A stretch of 64,000 nucleotides of DNA from Tamarix chinensis (Eukaryota; Streptophyta; Magnoliopsida; Caryophyllales; Tamaricaceae): NCBI GenBank assembly GCA_030549775.1, contig CM060171.1, positions 59,206,360-59,270,359 of the forward strand, written 5' to 3'. The notes beneath the pieces were generated by a model. The model was not told the origin of the DNA and made no database searches. It saw nothing but the letters and a program-made list of their open reading frames with translations. Made by a program: the position numbers and the translations under genes. Positions 58,013 to 64,000 of the stretch are shown here, piece after piece; positions within the stretch are counted from its first letter, which is position 1, and every line of letters starts with the position of its first letter.

Positions 58013-59749
58013 TCAAAAGGGAACCATATGAGGATAGAACGGGCATCCCGTGGGCTTAATCCAAGCATCAGCGCTAGCATAGTACTGAGCGGGGGTAAAT
58101 TCCAGAGCTTGAGCCGGAGTCAATCTCTGAATCCCAGGCCAGTTGGCCCTCAAATTTAGTGCAGCACCAGGTCCTCTGTTATCAAATTCTGCATAGAAGG
58201 AAGCAGTTGTATGCTTACCATCTTCCCAAGGGGTCCATCCTTCTGGCGCTATGGCCGCATCAATGTAAGATTGCATGACAACGGTCCTTGCGTATTCTTT
58301 CCATGGCCTACCCAAGAAGGCCTTGTTTCTGTCCTTGACTGGCATAAAGTCTGGTGCACCTGTAATGGTACAGTTTTGGAGGACAAAGGCTCCTAGTCCG
58401 TCTGGGTCTGTTCTACCTTGTGCCGTCACCATGCATTGTTGGCCGTCAAGGGGCTTCCTGACTATCATCTTACAGTTTTGGAAGACAGCCAAAGCGTCCC
58501 CAAAGATGAAGTCAATGGTGCCACTGATTGTGCAATCGCGGTAGAATTGTCTTGAGCGGACCGCATACAACGTGTCTTGGTAACCGTCAAAGTGGCAGTT
58601 AAAGAAGATTGAGTAGTCGGAGACGACGCGGATGGCCACGGCTTGGAATTTTGTAGGCCCTGCAGTGTTCTCAAATCCAATGTCCTTGGCCATAAACCCG
58701 TTTCCAGTTACATCTACGGTGGCAGTCATGTATGTTGGGACGCCATCGGCGAAGTTCTTGCCGCCGGTAATCCTTGTCTTGGTCGGTCCGTCTCCGATGA
58801 AGATAACGTTGATCATGGTCTGTTCAACTTGCAAGTACTCCTGATAGACTCCAGCCTTGATGTATATCACAAAGGCCGCCTCCTCGCTCTTCGGAACGAG
58901 ATGAAGGGCCTCTTTGATGGACTTGACATGTCCGCTTCCATCTTTCGCTACCACTACGTCAGCCCTGATAGCTGAGGTTGGGAGCTGAAGGATCCGACGC
59001 TTCACGTCGCTAATCCATGTAGGAAGCTCGCCGGCATGGGTTGGCGGGGTTGGTGGGGCATGCAGGAGGCGCCTTCCCAGTCCAAGGGCTCCCAAGTCCA
59101 AAGAGTGAAGAATTTCACCAGCGTGTGAGACGATGTTGAGGGCATTCTGGGTTAGCTCCTGGGATTTCTTGAACAATGCCCTTATCTTTTGCCCCGACTC
59201 CCCGGCTGTACCCTCGAACGCGTCGAAGCAAACTTGTTGGTACGTGAGCGCACCCCCGAGCCATACCTTAAGATCCTCCAAGAATTGGTTTACCCGGCCA
59301 GCACCAAAACTGGACACAGACTCGACGGACCTCTCGAGATCATTGATGGAGTACTCCACTACCTCACGACAGATATCAAGGGCCTGAGCGCCCCTTGGAT
59401 CGCTGGCAGCTGCCTTGATGGTGGAGGAATTAGCCAAGGCAGCGGCTATCTCCTTTTTGGCCACCTTGAATGCCACCCTGACTAGCTCTTTCGGGTCGGT
59501 TGCATTGCCGGAAGCCTCACCAAGGGTCTCGACGCAAGATTCTTTGTGGTGGGTGGATTGGCAGACGGCCTCCACTGCTGCCTTGTTTGATTTGTTTATG
59601 CTGGAGTCTTCGGAAGATGATTTCTCAGATGACCTGTGGTAACTAGTAGCAATGCCAATGCCTGCAGCCGCAATCATAGCCACAAGAAGCAGTGCACCTA
59701 CGGCCGTAGTAGCAATCTTCATCTTATTTTCACTGTTATGAGCCGCCAT
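58013..59749 (-). CDS. Pectin methylesterase with N-terminal inhibitor domain (PMEI-PME)
   Basis: An intact 578-codon single-exon frame. The enzyme removes methyl esters from cell-wall homogalacturonan, giving pectate and methanol. A hydrophobic signal-anchor lies at about 11-34. The PMEI domain is about 54-205, with the four Cys C63, C72, C127 and C174. Processing motifs RRLL (226-229) and RRIL (251-254) precede the catalytic domain from 263. Active-site blocks are GVYQE (300-304), QAVAIR (369-374), YQDTLY with D392, DFIFG with nucleophile D413, and LGRPW with R481 and W483. All are conserved. Blocks such as 'FIGDGPTKTRITGGKNF' and 'RDCTISGTIDFIFGDA' resemble the Arabidopsis PME21/28 group, some of it pollen-expressed; tissue here is inference. 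Length is normal. Its base composition is clearly more GC-rich than its surroundings. The start is the only in-frame ATG before the anchor. Confidence 0.97.
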   Translation of the reverse strand: MAAHNSENKMKIATTAVGALLLVAMIAAAGIGIATSYHRSSEKSSSEDSSINKSNKAAVEAVCQSTHHKESCVETLGEASGNATDPKELVRVAFKVAKKEIAAALANSSTIKAAASDPRGAQALDICREVVEYSINDLERSVESVSSFGAGRVNQFLEDLKVWLGGALTYQQVCFDAFEGTAGESGQKIRALFKKSQELTQNALNIVSHAGEILHSLDLGALGLGRRLLHAPPTPPTHAGELPTWISDVKRRILQLPTSAIRADVVVAKDGSGHVKSIKEALHLVPKSEEAAFVIYIKAGVYQEYLQVEQTMINVIFIGDGPTKTRITGGKNFADGVPTYMTATVDVTGNGFMAKDIGFENTAGPTKFQAVAIRVVSDYSIFFNCHFDGYQDTLYAVRSRQFYRDCTISGTIDFIFGDALAVFQNCKMIVRKPLDGQQCMVTAQGRTDPDGLGAFVLQNCTITGAPDFMPVKDRNKAFLGRPWKEYARTVVMQSYIDAAIAPEGWTPWEDGKHTTASFYAEFDNRGPGAALNLRANWPGIQRLTPAQALEFTPAQYYASADAWIKPTGCPFYPHMVPF

Positions 59750-59935
59750 CTCCTAAGATGGAGAGGTCGATCGATCTAATTAACAAATTCTAGGAAGAAC
59801 AAAAAAAATCAAAAAAAAATATATATATATTTCGATAGATGGATGGAGGGAGGGAGGGAAGGGTCGGACGGAAGGGCTACTTCTGCATAAACATTCGGGT
59901 TTTGTTTCTGTCCGTAACGAGCGTGAATTATGTTC

Positions 59936-59943
59936 TATTTATA
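59936..59943 (-). promoter_or_regulatory. TATA box of the PME gene
   Basis: The minus strand reads TATAAATA about 187 bp upstream of the ATG, predicting a start near 59905 and a 5' UTR of about 155 nt. A TA-rich run at 59817-59830 lies in that UTR. Confidence 0.65.
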
Positions 59944-60425
59944 CGAACGAGAGAAGGACGGGGTTTGAGAATTACAGTTGCCTCTCTCGATGAATGTATG
60001 GCTTTGGAGAGCGTGTACAGAGAATCGTGGGTGGCTGCAAATGTTTAAATTTAGAGTCCCTGCATACGTAATTGTATTATTATGCCAAACAATAAAAAAG
60101 AGAAACATTTGCCTCTTTGTTTGTCCAGCTTAAAAAAGCACGTCGGTAGGTTTGCTAATAGAGATCCAGAGTATTTTGATTAATTAGACAGCTAAAGGGC
60201 GGTAGCAACCACGGTACGTAGCATCGAAACGACGGTTGTCTCAGAAATATTTTGGTGACCGAAAACTTAATAAAAATATAGGTGTTTGGCTTAACTTCAA
60301 TTTTTTTGAAAATTTATATGTTAGTAATAACTGATGTAAGAAAATGATTTGTTTGTCTTCCTAGGTAATGTATATCAATACACTTAAAAATAATAGATTA
60401 TATCAGTACTGAAAATAGGTTAATT

Positions 60426-60429
<4 letters not shown>

Positions 60430-60469
<40 letters not shown>
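60430..60469. repeat. (AT)20 microsatellite
   Basis: Uninterrupted AT run about 680 bp upstream of the PME start codon. Confidence 0.97.
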
Positions 60470-60473
<4 letters not shown>

Positions 60474-60571
60474 CTTTCTATGGTTTTGTCATGTTTCTAT
60501 TTTTTAATTTTTTACAGATTGACGATTGTCCCTTCCCCATTTTCCAGTCCCCATGCTGGAACTCCTTAACT

Positions 60572-60589
60572 GGGGGGGGGGGGGGGGGG
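60572..60589 (+). repeat. G18 homopolymer
   Basis: Eighteen consecutive G residues in an AT-rich setting; could form a G-quadruplex and is prone to length errors. Confidence 0.95.
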
Positions 60590-60756
60590 ACTCTTTGCTT
60601 GTGCTTTCCCTTCTCTTCAGTAATTTTTGGATACGTCTGGCTGATGGTTAACCTTACTTATATAAATATAGAGTATATTATAGAACTCACATTATATATG
60701 AGACAATTTACTATGAGCCCGACTCTTGCAATAATTTCTTCCTCTTTGCTTTCTCC

Positions 60757-60858
60757 TCATTTTCATTCGCCTTCCATTTTTGGGTATGATTATTGGGTTC
60801 ATATTCCTCGCTTTCATTCGGCTTCCATTTTTTGGGTATCCCGATTGGGTTCATATAT
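60757..60858 (+). repeat. 51-bp tandem duplication
   Basis: Two units, each with 'tttcattcg', 'cttccattttt' and 'attgggttcatat' (60761 and 60812), with about five differences. Confidence 0.85.
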
Positions 60859-61789
60859 GATCTCAAATGTATAATTGTGTGGTTAGTTTTGTAAATATCT
60901 CTTTCCGTTCACTCATTTCAAGTTTCAGCCAGTAGTTTCAACTTTCAAACCATATAACAAACAAATACTAGAATTAACAACAGTTTTTCATGAAATCGAA
61001 TATATATTGAAAGACCTACCTTTTTTTTTTGCTCTTTTGTACATATGGAAGGAACAATTGGACAAAAAAAGATAGAGGCATTTTTATTTATGAAAAATTA
61101 AACCAATCTAAAACGGTATACATCAACACTAATAAAGTTTTTTTTTTACTCACAAAATATAATCTTTTTAATCATATTATTTACTAGAATGCTGATTACA
61201 AATAGCATCAATGATTCAATTTATAGCAGATTCATCAGAGAACACCATCAATTGTGTCTGTGTGTGTTTGATTTTATTAGCCGGTAGCGATAACACTTTG
61301 CTAGATGAAAGTATAAAATGACTTAAGAAAGTACTCTTCAATAAATTAATAAAAATACTTTTATTTCCATTTTCTTTCTAAGAAAACCAACTTTCCTACC
61401 CCAAATAATTTATAAAAACAAAATAAAATAAAACTATTCCCTGAACACTAATATAATAAATTTGTTATGAAACCTCAAAATTTACGTTGAAAACATTAAA
61501 ATTCTTTCCAAATACCTACTTTTACAAAGCGCATCCTAAAAATTAACTCATACATCTCTCTCTCTATATATGCACATACTATAAACTAGTAATTTTGAAT
61601 GAAAACTTCCTAGAGGGGGCGGGGGTAAATAAGTGTTTTGGATTGAAAGTTAGAAAATAAAAATTAGAAACCAAATTGATAGTGTTTTATTCATAATCTT
61701 TCTCTAGATATATGAGCCTACAAACTCAATCACCTCTCCAAAGATAATTTACAAGATTAACCTAAATTTAAATCTAATTACAGCCTTTA

Positions 61790-64000
61790 TTTTGGGTGAT
61801 TGATATTTCAACTGAACCCTAACCCTAAATGATTGATAAAATAATTTTTTCTTAATTCCTTAATCTTAAATTTAATCCTAACCCTAATTTTTTCTCTTTT
61901 CTTTCTCCTTTTCCCATTTCGTTCCCCCTTTTCTTTTTATTTTTTCCTTCTCCCCATCCCAATCTCCCTTTCTCTTTCTTCCACTTCAAGCAATGCATGT
62001 CCCTCTCGCATGGTTCCCTTTCCTTCCCCTTCCTAGCCACTGCACATGCACTCCCTATACCTACCCCACAACCCAAGCTGCACCACCATCCAACACACCT
62101 AGTCCCCATCCTTCCTTAGGCTTTTGTCAAGAAAATTCCACACAAAACTATCCCCCAAACCTTTAATTATTCCCATTTTCCACCCTCAAACCCTATTCCC
62201 CCTTTAAACACCCCTCCTCTCCACCCCTTACTTCATTTTATAACTCACAGAAAATCTCCCCAAACTCCATCTTCCTTCCCTCAACTATTCTACATTTCAT
62301 TTCTTGTCCATCCAACATTTCCATCTAGTAGACCCATACGTTGTTTATACAACCTCATGCGACTCCACCCTTACTAGCATCAAGAACCCACACATCTCAC
62401 CCTCAATTGTATCAACACTTCACACAAAAAAGACCTTACCTAAGCCAAACCATCACACAACCTTATTCATTACACTCTCTTATCTTAGATGTGTCAACCT
62501 TCCACACTCAACACCCCACAACTACACCACTAGCCCACACCAACACCACCTAGTAACATTTAAAAAAAAAACAATGCCAAACCACCACATTTTGCATCAA
62601 CAATCCATGCCAAAGCCACATTAGTGGCATCACTCCTTAATGGAACAACTGCCATAGTTGTTTCACACTTTGACGTTGCACCCCATATAGCTACATAAAG
62701 TTTTGCAAGAACTAGTTCAAGCTTTTTCATGACATAGTTTACTTTGATTTTTCTTCATTTTCCACCCTCATTTACCTTATATTTTCCTTGGTTGTTAATT
62801 TCTAATCTTGTATTATCCTTGATTAGTAGGTATTTTTTGGTATTCTTCAAACAAGATTGTTAGGCTTATATATGCTTAGAGATCGGAGATATTGTTGGTA
62901 ATGATACACATCATAGTTAGGGGTTTATATGAAATCTCATTTGTGGTATCATTATATTGATTATGTCATAATGATAAAATCATTGCATGATATTTTGTGT
63001 TGTATTGTGAAAAAATAATTAATACATGAAAGCATGTGTTTAAGAGAATTTAATTAAGCTTGATTTGTAAGTGTGGCAGTTGGAATGATTCGCTATGTAA
63101 GTTGGGCTATAATGTTTGACTCATATCCCTCAAGACATATCCTCATAAATTAATTAACTTATATATTTATTGATGAAAATCAATAAATTTGTGACTCATA
63201 GGGTTTTTCTAAATATATGGATATTTTGGTTATTTTAAGGGCAATATGGTTAATTTAGGTTAAATATAGAATATTTGGTATTTTAAATGTGTTAATTGGT
63301 TCAAAATATGACAAATTTATTATATGGGGTATTTGAAGTAACTATGAATGGTTGAAGTCGAATAAAATGGGAAAATAGTTTAAATTAGGAATATTAACTT
63401 TAGAGGTGGGGTCATTATCATATGTGTAAAATATTGGAGTCAAACATTGATTTTTGGATATGGCGTTAATATTGACATTTTAAGAATATTCATTAAATTT
63501 GGTGGTTATATAAGCCTTATGAAAAAATTTATGCCTAAGTTGTGAAATTAGAGTTTCGTAATGATATATAAATAATAACCCTAAAGTTATGGTTATTATT
63601 ACATATATAAGACATTAGAGTTAGAAATTAAATTTTGTATATGTTTTCATTAACAATATTTTATGGAAAATTCTAAAATTTGTGATAAAATGAGTATTAT
63701 GGAAGCAGTTATACTTATCTTATGAAATTATAGTTTTTAAGGGGAAATATGGCATTTTCGTTGGGGGATATCTTGATATTCATGTAGTAATGTTTTATGT
63801 GTTTTAAATAATTATGTTAAGTGGGATTATGTGTCTTTCATATGTACATGTGTGTTTTCATGGTGATCTTGATGATAAATAAGTATGAATAAGATATTAA
63901 TCACTTAAAGTAAAAGTTCATGTGGGTTAAGATTGTGGTGTTATGTCTGTTCTACTAGCTTAATAATCGTGGCTAGGAATGTTTTGCCATGGGAGGTGCT
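61790..64000 (+). mobile_element. Long LTR copy D (family L), running off the window
   Basis: It is collinear with copy C: C/T-rich leader at 61890-62250 (cf. 52440), 'ttaggcttatatatgcttagag' at 62860 (cf. 53368), 'ggtaatgatacacatcatag' at 62898 (cf. 53408), and 'ttatgtctgttctactagct' at 63943 (cf. 54430). C and D bracket the PME gene in the same orientation, but their divergence is substantial. Frames within the leader are low-complexity and not genes. Confidence 0.5.

Larger units (their letters stand above)
59944..61789. other. PME upstream region and intergenic DNA
   Basis: No second gene was found. The region holds the PME promoter side, a long AT microsatellite, a G18 run, a 51-bp duplication and otherwise AT-rich DNA. 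The 127-residue plus frame at 60491-60874 runs through the G18 run and the 51-bp repeat and is not believed. Confidence 0.5.

Noticed and set aside
58211..59642. Several plus-strand frames opposite the PME gene
   Set aside because: These are antisense shadows of a GC-richer coding sequence with no domain of their own.
60491..60874. 127-codon frame upstream of the PME gene
   Set aside because: Runs through the G18 tract and a 51-bp duplication; composition is not protein-like.
1..64000. CRISPR array, bacterial operon or viral cluster
   Set aside because: No spaced identical repeats with unique spacers, no ribosome binding sites and no prokaryotic gene density; all large frames are plant retroelement or PME.
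1..64000. tRNA genes
   Set aside because: I looked for cloverleaf-like segments and A/B boxes; only the tRNA-complementary primer sites of retrotransposons were found. A covariance-model scan was not possible.

Overview
The window looks like nuclear DNA of a flowering plant: very AT-rich, almost entirely transposable-element sequence in several stages of decay, with one clearly intact host gene. The supporting signs are a plant pectin methylesterase, tRNA-Met-primed LTR retrotransposons, a Cassandra TRIM with a 5S rRNA-like LTR, and a CACTA (En/Spm) transposon. I cannot name the species.

Layout. 1-12907 is a patchwork of long-LTR fragments in both orientations (called family L here), a decayed LINE 3' domain (about 6231-6760) and a Ty3-type LTR end (about 6900-7745). 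12908-19871 is a degenerate CACTA element read on the minus strand: TIR and subterminal repeats at 12908, a remnant tnpD-type transposase at about 16440-19258, and a tnpA-like fragment duplicated as a ~900-bp inverted repeat (13475-15359). 19872-32039 is a nest of minus-strand Ty3/gypsy elements. Element X (19872-28276) carries a 3.8-kb solo LTR (22002-25828, target duplication ATTAT) inside its integrase and a complete Cassandra (27522-28243, target duplication ATACC) inside its reverse transcriptase. It is joined at 28277 to a related element W (28277-32039) whose pol has been deleted.

32040-38898 is a much younger minus-strand Ty3/gypsy element (Y): two LTRs differing at about 16 of 714 shared positions, PBS, PPT, and a gag-pol frame broken by only two in-frame stops. 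Its 3' LTR is cut at 32039/32040 by a deletion junction. Y sits in the 5' LTR of a plus-strand Ty1/copia element Z (38899-50026) with 1.7-kb LTRs, a decayed gag-pol and an extra 3' region like the additional ORF of SIRE-type elements.

50027-57750 holds unassigned AT-rich DNA and another L-type LTR (about 52348-56735). 58013-59749 (minus) is an intact PMEI-PME pectin methylesterase with a TATA box about 190 bp upstream. 59945-61780 is its upstream DNA (microsatellite, G18 run, 51-bp duplication). 61790-64000 is another L-type LTR running off the window.

The PME is the only gene with an inferable host function (cell-wall pectin de-esterification). No clearly new multi-gene system was found. 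The most interesting structures are the hairpin-forming CACTA duplication, a recurring palindrome (ACCRRTCGAYTGGT) spaced by about 20-22 bp in unrelated elements, and the deletion junction at 32039/32040.
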